This document shows positions 17,737 to 26,765 of a stretch of DNA of 64,000 bases, in pieces (positions within the stretch are counted from its first letter, which is position 1; the number at the start of each line of letters is the position of its first letter). The notes beneath the pieces were generated by a model. That model ran no database searches, was not told where the DNA came from, and was given only the letters and a program-made list of their open reading frames with translations. The DNA is from JAEUJM01 sp044221555 (GTDB taxonomy: Bacteria > Actinomycetota > Acidimicrobiia > Acidimicrobiales > DATDAH01): positions 62,001-126,000 of the forward strand of contig JBGAOY010000007.1 of assembly GCA_044221555.1 (NCBI GenBank), in the 5' to 3' direction. The position numbers and the translations under genes are program-made.

Positions 17737-17997
17737 ATGACCTCGACGACCCTCCCCCACACCGCATCGTTCGACCTCCACCGCACCGCCGACTGGCTCG
17801 CGGCACAGGATCTGGCCGACCTCGACGCCCACCACGACGACCTGCTCACCGCGGTCGACGCCGCCGCCGACGCGGCCGACGCGCCCGCCGCACTGCGGCC
17901 CGCGGCCTCCGACCCCACCCCCGCTCTGGTGCGCCTGTTCAACCACCACGCCTGCGCCATCCAGCGCTCGCAACGCCGCCAGCACCTCGCGGCCTGA
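17737..17997 (+). CDS. small hypothetical protein divergent from the Lrp gene
   Basis: 86 residues, acidic and Ala-rich, with DLHRTADWLAAQDLADLDAHHDDLL and a C-terminal helix containing CAIQRSQRRQHLAA. No signal peptide or known domain. CACACT lies 6 nt before the ATG, a weaker relative of the TAnnnT box. It probably shares regulation with the divergent Lrp gene. I do not recognise the family. Confidence 0.55.
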   Translation: MTSTTLPHTASFDLHRTADWLAAQDLADLDAHHDDLLTAVDAAADAADAPAALRPAASDPTPALVRLFNHHACAIQRSQRRQHLAA

Positions 17998-18082
17998 CGC
18001 CGTCGGAGCCACGACAGGGGGTCGGATCCGACCCTGTCCCCTCCACCGGGAACACGACGGGGACCATCGCGATCGCGGTCGG

Positions 18083-18109
18083 TGATTACCTGATTACGCC
18101 CCGTAGGCT
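18083..18109 (+). promoter_or_regulatory. promoter of the ABC transporter gene with a direct repeat
   Basis: TAGGCT at 18104-18109 ends 6 nt before the GTG at 18116. TGATTAC is directly repeated at 18083-18089 and 18091-18097, over the -35 position. This could be a regulator site. Confidence 0.55.
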
Positions 18110-18115
18110 GCGACC

Positions 18116-20008
18116 GTGAGGATGCCGCCGCACATGGCCCTGGGTGCCGACCCCAGCAAGATCGCCGGCGCCACCGTGGGCAAGGGCGTCGTGCGCCGGG
18201 TGTGGGGGTTCGCCCGGCCCTACAAGTGGCCACTGGTCGGCTTCCTCGTGGTGATCGTGGCCGAGGCGGTGATCGGCCTGGCCCCCGCCCTGCTCATCCG
18301 CCGCATCATCGACGACGCCCTGCCGGCCCAGGACCGCACCGCGGTCAGCATCGCCGCCGCCCTCATGGTGGCGGTGGCCTTCACCGAGGCGGGCCTGTCC
18401 CTGGCCGAGCGCTGGTGGTCGTCACGCATCGGTGAGGGGCTCATCTTCGACCTGCGGGTGGCGCTGTTCGACCACGTGCAGCGCATGCCCATCGCCTTCT
18501 TCACCCGCACCCAGACCGGCGCGCTGATCAGCCGCATGAACAACGACGTCATCGGCGCCCAACGGGCCGTCACGGGCACCTTGGGCTCGGTGGTGTCGAA
18601 CCTGGTGGTGCTGGTCACCACCCTCACCGCGATGTTCATCCTGCAGTGGCAGCTCACCCTGCTGTCGCTGGTGCTGCTGCCGTTGTTCCTGCTCCCGGCC
18701 AAGCGGGTGGGCCGGCGCCTCCAGGCGATGACCCGTGAGCAGATGGACCTGAACTCGTCGATGAACACGACGATGACCGAGCGCTTCAACGTGTCGGGGG
18801 CGCTGCTGGTGAAGCTGTTCGGCCGCCACGACCAGGAGTCGGGCGACTTCTCGAAGCGGGCCGGCCGGGTGCGCGACATCGGCGTGCTCACCGCGGTCTA
18901 CAGCCGCACCTTCTTCATCGCTCTGGGCCTGGTGGGCGCGGTGGGCACCGCCCTCGTCTACTGGCTGGGCGGCCAACTTGTGATCTCGCAAGCCATCACC
19001 ATCGGCACGCTGGTGGCGCTCGGCACCTACGTGGCCCAGATCTACACGCCGCTCACCAGCCTCACCAACGCCCGGGTCGACCTGATGACCGCCTTCGTGT
19101 CGTTCGACCGGGTGTTCGAGGTGCTCGACTCCCCGCACCAGGTGACCGACCGGCCGGGCGCGGTCGACCTGGTCGAGCCGCACGGCGCCATCGAGTTGCA
19201 CGACGTCTGGTTCCGCTACCCCGCCGCCGCCGACGTGTCCATCGCCTCGCTCGAGGTCAATGGCGCCGACGTGGGCGCCCTCAGCACCGAGGCGTCCCAG
19301 GCGGTGCTCAAGGGCGTGTCCGCCACCATCCCCGCCGGCAGCCTCACGGCGCTGGTCGGCCCGTCGGGCGCGGGCAAGACCACCCTCAGCTCCCTCATCC
19401 CCCGCCTCTACGACGTCACCGACGGCTCGGTCACCGTCGACGGCCACGACGTGCGCGACCTCACCCAGACGTCGCTGCGCTCGGCCATCGGGGTGGTCAG
19501 CCAGGACCCCCACCTGTTCCACGACACCGTCGGCGACAACCTGCTCTACGCCCGTCCCGACGCCACCCAGGACGAGGTGGAAGCGGCCTGCCGGCGGGCC
19601 CAGATCCACGACGTCATCGCCGGCCTGCCCGACGGCTACGACACCGTCGTCGGCGAGCGGGGCTACCGCCTGTCGGGCGGCGAGAAGCAGCGCCTGGCCA
19701 TCGCCCGGATGCTGCTCAAGGACCCGGCCATCGTCATCCTCGACGAGGCCACCAGCCACCTCGACAGCGAGAACGAGTCGCTCGTGCAGGACGCGCTCGA
19801 GGAGGCGCTCGCCGACCGCACCTCCATCGTCATCGCCCACCGCCTGTCCACCATCCGCGCCGCCGACCAGATCCTGGTGATCGACGACGGCCGGGTTGTC
19901 GAGCGGGGCACCCACGACGAGCTCGAGGCCGCCGGCGGCCTCTACGCCGACCTCTACCGCACCCTGGTGCGGGGCGACGCCCCCGAGCCCCAACCCGAAC
20001 CGGCCTGA
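18116..20008 (+). CDS. ABC exporter half-transporter (MsbA/MDR type)
   Basis: 630 residues: an N-terminal six-helix type I exporter domain (about 30-340) fused to one ATPase. Walker A GPSGAGKTT is at about 415, the Q-loop in SQDPHLFHD, the signature LSGGEKQ at about 519, Walker B VILDEATSHLD near 541 and the H-loop IVIAHRLST near 575. An extra segment of about 20 residues (DVSIASLEVNGADVGALSTEAS) is inserted between the first ATPase strands. Only one half is present, so it should act as a homodimer. The substrate (drug, lipid or peptide) cannot be told. The GTG start is fixed by the -10 box. Confidence 0.93.
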   Translation: MRMPPHMALGADPSKIAGATVGKGVVRRVWGFARPYKWPLVGFLVVIVAEAVIGLAPALLIRRIIDDALPAQDRTAVSIAAALMVAVAFTEAGLSLAERWWSSRIGEGLIFDLRVALFDHVQRMPIAFFTRTQTGALISRMNNDVIGAQRAVTGTLGSVVSNLVVLVTTLTAMFILQWQLTLLSLVLLPLFLLPAKRVGRRLQAMTREQMDLNSSMNTTMTERFNVSGALLVKLFGRHDQESGDFSKRAGRVRDIGVLTAVYSRTFFIALGLVGAVGTALVYWLGGQLVISQAITIGTLVALGTYVAQIYTPLTSLTNARVDLMTAFVSFDRVFEVLDSPHQVTDRPGAVDLVEPHGAIELHDVWFRYPAAADVSIASLEVNGADVGALSTEASQAVLKGVSATIPAGSLTALVGPSGAGKTTLSSLIPRLYDVTDGSVTVDGHDVRDLTQTSLRSAIGVVSQDPHLFHDTVGDNLLYARPDATQDEVEAACRRAQIHDVIAGLPDGYDTVVGERGYRLSGGEKQRLAIARMLLKDPAIVILDEATSHLDSENESLVQDALEEALADRTSIVIAHRLSTIRAADQILVIDDGRVVERGTHDELEAAGGLYADLYRTLVRGDAPEPQPEPA

Positions 20009-20121
20009 TCCGGCGTAGCCGTCATCGGGCTCGCTCCTGGGCGGCCGATGCGGCTGGCGCCCTGAGTTCGTCGGTCAACACGCCGACGACGCGCGACGAG
20101 CACCTGCCCCACCCGGCGTCT

Positions 20122-20127
20122 TACTGT
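20122..20127 (+). promoter_or_regulatory. -10 box TACTGT
   Basis: TACTGT, then 7 nt, then ATG 20135. This favours ATG 20135 over the in-frame GTG 20126, which lies inside the box. Confidence 0.55.
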
Positions 20128-20134
20128 GGGGGCG

Positions 20135-22795
20135 ATGCACGTGGGTCGGAGGGAGCGCGCGCGACGACCGGGGTGCATGGTGGTGGTGGCCCTGCTGTCG
20201 TTCGCGGGCACGTTGCTCGCGCCGGGGGTGGCGTCGTCGGCGACTCCCACCGTCGCGGTGACCGCGATCCCGATGACCACCTACGTCGTTCCGGGTGACC
20301 TGCCCTGGTCGCCGGGCGACATCACCGCCGGTCCCGACGGCGGCCTCTGGTTCTCCGGCCGATCCGTCGGCCGCATCGACGCCCTCACCGCCGAGTTCAC
20401 GACCGTCGCCGACACCCACAGCCGGTGGATCACGACCGGCACCGACGGCGGCATCTGGTTCGCCGACGAGGACGAGATCGGCCGCATCGACCCAGGCACC
20501 GGCGCCGTCGAGCGCCACGCCGTCGAAGGCCTGACCGGCATCGCCGCGGGCACCGGCGGCCGCATCTGGTACTCGGTCCGCGCCGATCACCCCTTCCCCG
20601 AACCGACCACGGTCGGTATCGGCTGGCTCGATCCCGACCAGGCCGGCGGGTTCGTCGACACCGCGCAGCAGCCGCGGGGCATCGTCGAGGGCGAGGACGC
20701 CAACCTGTGGTTCACCGCCGACACCGGTGGCATCGGCCGCCTCACCCGTACCAACCCGCAGCAGATCACCTACTTCGACGCCGCGCCCCTGCGACCGGAC
20801 GGCCCGATCACCCCGGGGCCCGACGGGTGGCTGTGGTTCCTCCACCGCGGCTGCCCCGGCCGACTCGATCCGTTCACCGGCGTCTTCGACGGGTTCCCCT
20901 CGACCGAATGCCCAGGCCGGCTCACCGACCTCGCCTTCGGGGACGACGGCAGGGTGTGGTTCACCATGGCGAACGGATCTCGTGTGGCCGACTTCGATCC
21001 GGTCGCCGGCGTGATCACCCAGCACGCCGATGCCCTCGGCCACGTCGGGTCCCCCGGCGGGATCACGGCCGGACCCGACGGCAACATCTGGTTCGCCAGC
21101 CAAGGGACCGACCGCATCGGTGTGGTCCACCTCCACGGGCCGTCGGTGTCGATGCGACAGACGACCGACGAGGGGCAGGTGCGCGCCAGCCAGCCGATCC
21201 ACTACCACCTCACCGTCGCCAACACCGGTGACACGCCCCTCACCGGCATCGTCGTGAGCGATGCTGCGGTACCGGACTGCGAGGGGCCGGTCGGCGCCCT
21301 CGCGGTCGGCCAACACCTCACCGTGGACTGCGAGTACCGGCCGACGTTCGCCGAGGTCGGCACCTTCACCAACGTGGCCTGGGTGGACAGCGACCAGACA
21401 CCGGCCAACGACTCGAACGTCACGTCGACGACGATCACCGCCTCGCCGGACCTGTCGGTCAGCAAGGCCGCGGACGAGCGCACGGTCGTCGAGGGCGACC
21501 CGATCCACTACCACGTGACCCTCACCAACACCGGCGACATCCCCCTCACCGGGGTGACGGTCGCCGACGCCGGCGCGCCCGGGTGCGCGGGGCCGGTGGC
21601 CGACATCCCCGTGGGCGACGAGGTGGTCGTCGATTGCACCTACGCGACCACCGGCGCCGACGGCGCCGACCGCCTCCACTCCAACCAGGCGAGCGCCGAC
21701 AGCAACGAGACGACCGCGAAGGTGACGAACATCGTGACGACCACGGTCGAGCCCCGGCTCACGGTGGTGAAGACCGCGGACGAGTCCTCGGTGGTGGCCG
21801 GCGACGACATCGACTACCACCTCACCCTCACCAACACCTGGGACGCGCCGCTCACCGGGATCGTCGTCACCGATCCGAACGCTCCGGACTGCGACGGCCC
21901 GGTGGCGGATCTGGCGCCGGGACAGCACGTGACCGTCGACTGCACCTACACGACAACCTTCCACGACGTCGGCACCTACACCAACGTGGCCACCGCAGAC
22001 GGCGCCCAGGTCACCGGCGTCCCCTCCAACCCGGTCCGCACCACGGTGACCGCCGACCCCTCGCTGTCGGTCACCACGACCGCTGATCAGAGCGCGGTGG
22101 TCGGCGGCGACGACATCGACCTCCACGTCTCCATCGAGAACACGGGCGACGTGCCCCTCACCGAGGTGACGGTGTCCGACGCGAACGCGCCCGACTGCGA
22201 GGGCCCGGTGGCCGACCTGGCCGTCGGCGCCGAGCTGACCGTCGACTGCACGGTCGCCACCGCCACCGACGACGACGGGCCCTACGTCACCGTCGCCTCC
22301 GTCGACACCGCCCAGACCGGCCCGGTGGACTCCAACGAGCTCGTCGTGCTGGTCACGCCGCGCCACCGTCCCGACCTGGAGCTCCGTCTGGAGTCACGGC
22401 CCTGGGTGGGCGGCGGCGTCACCGGCACCGATGGCGCCCATCAGACCGCCACCGCGATCCGCCGCCCCGGCGGACGGGCCGTGTTCTTCGTCCGCATCAC
22501 CAACGACGGCGCCGGCGCCGACCGCTTCGACCTGCGCAGGGTCGGCGTGGTCACCGCCGCGGCGCAGGTCCGGTACTACGTGGTGCGCTCCGCCACCGAC
22601 ATCACCCGCTCGGTCATCGATCGCACCTACCGCACGCCCGAGCTCGCCCCCGGCCAGTCGGTGAAGATCCGCGTCGAGATCACCCTCGCCTCGGGCACGC
22701 GCCTCGGGCGGACCCATGCCGTGTCGCTACGGACCCGGTCCGTCGCCGACACGGCCGCCGCCGACACCGTGATGGCGTCGGTCTCCGTCCACTGA
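20135..22795 (+). CDS. secreted Vgb-like beta-propeller protein with four DUF11-type repeats
   Basis: 886 residues. The signal peptide is MVVVALLSFAGTLLAPGVASSA. Residues of about 40-340 form repeats of the type GPDG(G/N)(L/I)WF, matching the virginiamycin B lyase-like or NHL beta-propeller. From about 350 there are four copies of a domain of about 100 residues with HYHLTVANTGDTPLTGIVV and VxDC signatures (DUF11/DUF7507 type). They each contain paired Cys (PDCEGPV...VDC) and are separated by TTVTADPSLSV-like joints. A final beta domain ends the protein. It is probably a long surface protein, with the propeller held out by the stalk repeats. The lyase catalytic residues cannot be confirmed. 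Confidence 0.82.
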   Translation: MHVGRRERARRPGCMVVVALLSFAGTLLAPGVASSATPTVAVTAIPMTTYVVPGDLPWSPGDITAGPDGGLWFSGRSVGRIDALTAEFTTVADTHSRWITTGTDGGIWFADEDEIGRIDPGTGAVERHAVEGLTGIAAGTGGRIWYSVRADHPFPEPTTVGIGWLDPDQAGGFVDTAQQPRGIVEGEDANLWFTADTGGIGRLTRTNPQQITYFDAAPLRPDGPITPGPDGWLWFLHRGCPGRLDPFTGVFDGFPSTECPGRLTDLAFGDDGRVWFTMANGSRVADFDPVAGVITQHADALGHVGSPGGITAGPDGNIWFASQGTDRIGVVHLHGPSVSMRQTTDEGQVRASQPIHYHLTVANTGDTPLTGIVVSDAAVPDCEGPVGALAVGQHLTVDCEYRPTFAEVGTFTNVAWVDSDQTPANDSNVTSTTITASPDLSVSKAADERTVVEGDPIHYHVTLTNTGDIPLTGVTVADAGAPGCAGPVADIPVGDEVVVDCTYATTGADGADRLHSNQASADSNETTAKVTNIVTTTVEPRLTVVKTADESSVVAGDDIDYHLTLTNTWDAPLTGIVVTDPNAPDCDGPVADLAPGQHVTVDCTYTTTFHDVGTYTNVATADGAQVTGVPSNPVRTTVTADPSLSVTTTADQSAVVGGDDIDLHVSIENTGDVPLTEVTVSDANAPDCEGPVADLAVGAELTVDCTVATATDDDGPYVTVASVDTAQTGPVDSNELVVLVTPRHRPDLELRLESRPWVGGGVTGTDGAHQTATAIRRPGGRAVFFVRITNDGAGADRFDLRRVGVVTAAAQVRYYVVRSATDITRSVIDRTYRTPELAPGQSVKIRVEITLASGTRLGRTHAVSLRTRSVADTAAADTVMASVSVH

Positions 22796-22818
22796 TCGCG
22801 CCGTGCCCGGCGGTCGTT

Positions 22819-22862
22819 CTGGCTCCCGATTCGACTGCCATGGCGGTCGAATCGGGAGCCAG
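22819..22862. repeat. 44-nt palindromic element between convergent genes
   Basis: A perfect 17-bp stem (CTGGCTCCCGATTCGAC at 22819-22835, complement at 22846-22862); the 10-nt loop itself contains GCCATGGC. The outer stem shares CTGGC-CCCGAT with the element at 4859. A probable bidirectional terminator. Confidence 0.82.
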
Positions 22863-22904
22863 TTCGGGAGATCCGGCGTCGCCCGCGGCCGGGCGCCACC
22901 GGGG

Positions 22905-23699
22905 CTACACGCGGTCGCGGAGCCAGGCGATGTCGTCCTTGCGGCCGTCGTCGCCGGTCTCGCAGATGACGGGGGCGCCGGCGGTGCGGACCACCTCGAC
23001 CAGCGCGTCGGGATCGACCTGGCCCTGGCCCAGGTGCTCGTGACGGTCGCGGCCCGAGCCGTGCGGGTCCTTGGAGTCGTTGCAGTGCACCAGGTCGATG
23101 CGACCGGTGATGGCCAGCAGGCGCTCGGCGGCGTCGATCATGGTCTCGCCGGCGGCATGGGCGTGGCAGGTGTCGAGGCAGAAGCCGATGCCGAACGGGG
23201 CGATGTGGTCCCACAGCCGGGCGATGGTGTCGAAGTGGCGGGCCATGGCGTGGTCGCCACCCGCGGTGTTCTCGAGGTAGATCGGCACCTCGCTCTCGAT
23301 GGCCTGCAGGCCCTTCACCCAGCGCACGAAGCCCTCGGCCTCGTCGTCGTCGGCGGTGACGTGGCCACCGTGCACGATCACCGCCTTGGCGTCGATCTCG
23401 GCGGCCGCCTCGCAGGTCTGCTGCAGGATCTTGCGGCTCGGGATGCGGATGCGGTTGTTGGGCGACGCCAGGTTGATGGGGTAGGGCGCGTGCACGTAGA
23501 CGGGTACCGGCGAAGCCCGGAGGGCGTCGGCGTCGTCGCGCGGCGGCGGCTTCTTCCACCCCTGGGGGTCGCCCAGGAACAGCTGCAGGCAGCCGGCGTC
23601 CTCGGCGATCGCGGTGCCGAGCGGGTCGTCGGGGCCGACGTGCGCGCCGATCGGGAAGGCGGGCCCGGGTGGCCCATCAGAGCGGGTGGGCGAGGTCAT
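22905..23699 (-). CDS. nfo: endonuclease IV (AP endonuclease)
   Basis: 264 residues, a TIM-barrel apurinic/apyrimidinic endonuclease that nicks 5' of abasic sites in base-excision repair. Family metal-ligand motifs are in order: VHAPYPINLA, VHGGH, YLENTAGG (Glu), GFCLDTCHAHAAG, LVHCNDSK, DRHEHLGQG and the final Glu in PVICETGDDG. The length is slightly below the usual 280 residues. ATG 23699 sits 6 nt after the TAGCGT box. It is monocistronic, between two surface-protein genes. Confidence 0.92.
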   Translation of the reverse strand: MTSPTRSDGPPGPAFPIGAHVGPDDPLGTAIAEDAGCLQLFLGDPQGWKKPPPRDDADALRASPVPVYVHAPYPINLASPNNRIRIPSRKILQQTCEAAAEIDAKAVIVHGGHVTADDDEAEGFVRWVKGLQAIESEVPIYLENTAGGDHAMARHFDTIARLWDHIAPFGIGFCLDTCHAHAAGETMIDAAERLLAITGRIDLVHCNDSKDPHGSGRDRHEHLGQGQVDPDALVEVVRTAGAPVICETGDDGRKDDIAWLRDRV

Positions 23700-23705
23700 G
23701 CCCCG

Positions 23706-23711
23706 ACGCTA
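23706..23711 (-). promoter_or_regulatory. -10 box of nfo (TAGCGT)
   Basis: Minus-strand TAGCGT, 6 nt, then ATG 23699. Confidence 0.55.
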
Positions 23712-23793
23712 CCGCCGCCCCCTCGCCCGCACGGCCCCTCGCCGGCCGGCCGCTCACCGCTCACCGCCCACCGCCCACCGCCCACCGCCAGGA

Positions 23794-26625
23794 TCAGAAC
23801 AGGACCGTCGACGGCGGGTCGCCCTCGGCCGCGGTCCACAACCCGGGCTCACCGGCGACGCGGTACAGGGCCGCCACCGCCTCGGCCCGCGTCACCGGCT
23901 CCTTCGGCCCGAACGACGACCCTCCACCGGGGAACGACGCCAACCCGGCCGAATCGGCCCAGTCCAGGGCACCGGCGAACCACGCCCCGTCCGGCACGTC
24001 GGTGAACGGGTGCTCGTGCCCACCGGCATCGGGCCGGTCGAGCACGTTCCACAGCAGCCAGATGAACTGCGCCCGGTTCATCACCCGCGCGGGCTTGAAG
24101 CGGTCGCCCGGGTAGCCGGTGACCAGGTCGTGGGCGGTCGCCCACTTGAGCGCCGGCCGGTACGGAGCCCCCCGAGGCACGTCGACCCACGGGAATCGGG
24201 GCGACCCCGGTGGGCGGTCGAACATCGCGAACGCCCACGAGGCGGCGTGCTTGCGCGACAGGCCGAGGTCGCCGCCGAAGCTCCCGTCCTGACGGGCGCT
24301 GACGATCCCGTAGAACGCCGCCCAGCTCGCGGCGGCGTCCCAGTAGTCGCCGGCGTCGACGTCCGGGAAGTGGTGTCTCGGGATGGTGACCGTCACGGCG
24401 ACCGGATCCGAGGTCACCGGAGGGGTCTGGCCCGTGTCCACCGTCACCGTGTCCGACCGGCCGCCCACGTCCGCGCCCGAGACGACGGCCTCGCAGGTGA
24501 CGGTGACCTCCTCACCGGCGACGAGGAGCCCGTCGCCGACCGGCCCGACGCACCCGGATGCGGTCGACCCGCTCACCCTCAGACCCGTGAGCGGGACATC
24601 CCCGGTGTTGGTGATCACGGCCTCGAGCCCGACGGTGTCGCCCGGCGCCGCGTGGACCGTGTCGGCGGACAGGGCCACGGCCACGTGCCCGACGTCGATC
24701 GCGAGCCGGGCGAGCGTGCCGTTGTCGGCGCCGGTCACCCACAGGTTGCCGTCAGGCCCGACGGCGATGTCCCGCGGGGCATCGACTCCCGGCAGCGCAT
24801 GGGACGAGGCCGCCCCGGTGGACGGATCGACCCGCCCGACCGAGTCGTTCAGCGACCCGGTCACCCAGATGTTGCCGTCGGGGCCGCTGACGATGCCCCC
24901 GGGGAAGCCCGGCTGGACGTTGTCGCCGATGTCCACGCCCGGCACGTCGTAGGTGGCGGTCAGCGCGCCCGTGGTCGGGTCCAGCCGACCCACGCGGTCG
25001 TTCGCGCCCCGGATCCAGAGGTCGTCGCCAGAGGGGCCGGGCACGATGCCGTCGGGCGCATCGATCCCGGTGCTGGGGAACACGTCGACCGTCGGCGGGT
25101 CGGTGCCGACATCGACGCGCGACACCTCGTCGGTGGGTGGGGACGTCACCCACAGGTTCCCGTCCGGCCCGAGGGCCATGGCCGACGCGGCGCTACCGGG
25201 CACCCCGGGGAGCTCGAGGTCGAGGGGGCCGGTGAGCGGGGAGTAGTGGAGGGAGTTCGCGTCCCGGGTCCAGATCCACCCGTCGGGCCCGACCGCGACA
25301 TCGCCCTGCTGGCCGCCCATGGTGTCCTCCACCGTGACGACACCACCCGTGGTGACGGCGTACAGCAGCGCGTGCCCGGCCCCCCGCCCCGAGGTGAACC
25401 ACACGCGCCCGTCGGGGGCCAGGGTGAGCTTGCGCGCGCCGAGGGTGTCGTCGGGAACCGGGATGACCGGGAGTGGCTCACCGTCGGCCGGATCGACGCG
25501 TCCGAGCCCGTCGCCCCCGATCCAGAGGTTGCCATCGGCCCCCACGGCCACTTGGCCGGGCGCGACAACACCGCTCGTGGAGTACCGGCGGACGCCCGAC
25601 CCGTCGTACACGGCCAGGTGGTGGAGCGATCCGGCGAGGCCGACCGCCCAGAGGTCGCCGTTGGCCGCGAGCGCGACGTCGGTCCAGGCCTGGGTCGCCT
25701 CGAAGAACGGGCCGACCGCCCCGGTGTCCGGGTCGAGCGTGGCCAGTCGGGAGGTGGAGCCCGAGAGGACGAGCAGATCGTCGCCCGGCCCGTGGATGAG
25801 CTCGATCGGCCCTTCGGCGTTGCCGGTCACGGGGAACGGGAACCCGTTGAAGGTGCCGGTCGCGGTCACCACGCGACCGACCGTGTCGTTGCCGAACCCC
25901 GCCACCCACACCGTGCCGTCATCGACCCCGATCACCCCCCGCGGCTCGTCGAGGCCGGTGGTGCCGACGACGGTCGCGACGACACCCGTTGCCGGCACCA
26001 CCGCGGCCACCGTTTCGTTGCCCGATCCCGTCACCCAGACGTTGCCGTCAGGGCCCGCGGCGACACCCCACGGCCGGTCGACGCCCGCCAGCGGGAAGGC
26101 GTCGAGGTGATCGGTGTGCGGGTCGAACCGGCCCACGCTGTCGCTGTCGATGCCGGTGAACCAGATGTTGCCGTCCGGTCCGAGCGTGAGGCGGGTCGGC
26201 CCCTCGACCCCCGGGGTGGGGTGGACGGTGAGCTGGCCCGTGTCCGGGTCGTAGCGCCCCAGGCTGTTGGAGTCCTGCGCGGTGATCCACAGGTCGCCGT
26301 CGGGTCCCACCAGGAGATCCGAGGGGTGGTCGATCCCTGGCAGTGGCTCGACCTGCATGGCCTCGGTCGCCGGATCGACGCGGGCGATCGTGTCGTTCGC
26401 GCCCACGATCCATCCCGCCGACGGCGTGACCACGACGGCCGTCGGGTTCTCGAGCGGGTTGTGCAACGAGAAGACGGTGACGACCGGATCGGACTCGCCC
26501 GTCCCGTGAGCGCCGGCCGCGGCGGCGGTCGCTGGCACCGTCGCGGTCGGCACGATCCACCCGGCCATCAGCCCGCCGCACAACAGCACCGCCTGGAGTC
26601 GTCGCACCGACCCGGAACAGACCAT
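23794..26625 (-). CDS. secreted beta-propeller protein with DUF11-like and three SLH domains
   Basis: 943 residues. ATG 26625 is preferred because GGAGG lies 7 nt upstream; a GTG one codon earlier is possible. A signal peptide is followed by about 640 residues of GPDGN(I/L)W(V/F)TG repeats (a Vgb-like or NHL propeller, enough for two propellers). One DUF11-like domain follows (ITNTGDVPLTGLRVSG), then three SLH repeats from FPDVDAGDYWDAA to the C-terminus. It combines the propeller of the gene at 20135 with the wall anchor of the gene at 9276. It is probably displayed on the cell wall. The ligand is unknown. Confidence 0.82.
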   Translation of the reverse strand: MVCSGSVRRLQAVLLCGGLMAGWIVPTATVPATAAAAGAHGTGESDPVVTVFSLHNPLENPTAVVVTPSAGWIVGANDTIARVDPATEAMQVEPLPGIDHPSDLLVGPDGDLWITAQDSNSLGRYDPDTGQLTVHPTPGVEGPTRLTLGPDGNIWFTGIDSDSVGRFDPHTDHLDAFPLAGVDRPWGVAAGPDGNVWVTGSGNETVAAVVPATGVVATVVGTTGLDEPRGVIGVDDGTVWVAGFGNDTVGRVVTATGTFNGFPFPVTGNAEGPIELIHGPGDDLLVLSGSTSRLATLDPDTGAVGPFFEATQAWTDVALAANGDLWAVGLAGSLHHLAVYDGSGVRRYSTSGVVAPGQVAVGADGNLWIGGDGLGRVDPADGEPLPVIPVPDDTLGARKLTLAPDGRVWFTSGRGAGHALLYAVTTGGVVTVEDTMGGQQGDVAVGPDGWIWTRDANSLHYSPLTGPLDLELPGVPGSAASAMALGPDGNLWVTSPPTDEVSRVDVGTDPPTVDVFPSTGIDAPDGIVPGPSGDDLWIRGANDRVGRLDPTTGALTATYDVPGVDIGDNVQPGFPGGIVSGPDGNIWVTGSLNDSVGRVDPSTGAASSHALPGVDAPRDIAVGPDGNLWVTGADNGTLARLAIDVGHVAVALSADTVHAAPGDTVGLEAVITNTGDVPLTGLRVSGSTASGCVGPVGDGLLVAGEEVTVTCEAVVSGADVGGRSDTVTVDTGQTPPVTSDPVAVTVTIPRHHFPDVDAGDYWDAAASWAAFYGIVSARQDGSFGGDLGLSRKHAASWAFAMFDRPPGSPRFPWVDVPRGAPYRPALKWATAHDLVTGYPGDRFKPARVMNRAQFIWLLWNVLDRPDAGGHEHPFTDVPDGAWFAGALDWADSAGLASFPGGGSSFGPKEPVTRAEAVAALYRVAGEPGLWTAAEGDPPSTVLF

Positions 26626-26765
26626 CACGACTCCTCCCGACCCCCGCCGGCAGCGTCACGCTAGCTCTCGGCGCGGACGGGCAATCGATCGAACCGGCCG
26701 CCCGCGCCCACCGCTCGATCGGCCTCGCGGTCGATGCTCGGCACCCGATCCGTCACACTGGCGGG

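Noticed and set aside
23614..26664. A 1016-codon plus-strand open frame
   Set aside because: Antisense of the propeller-SLH gene; no domains, composition of a shadow frame.
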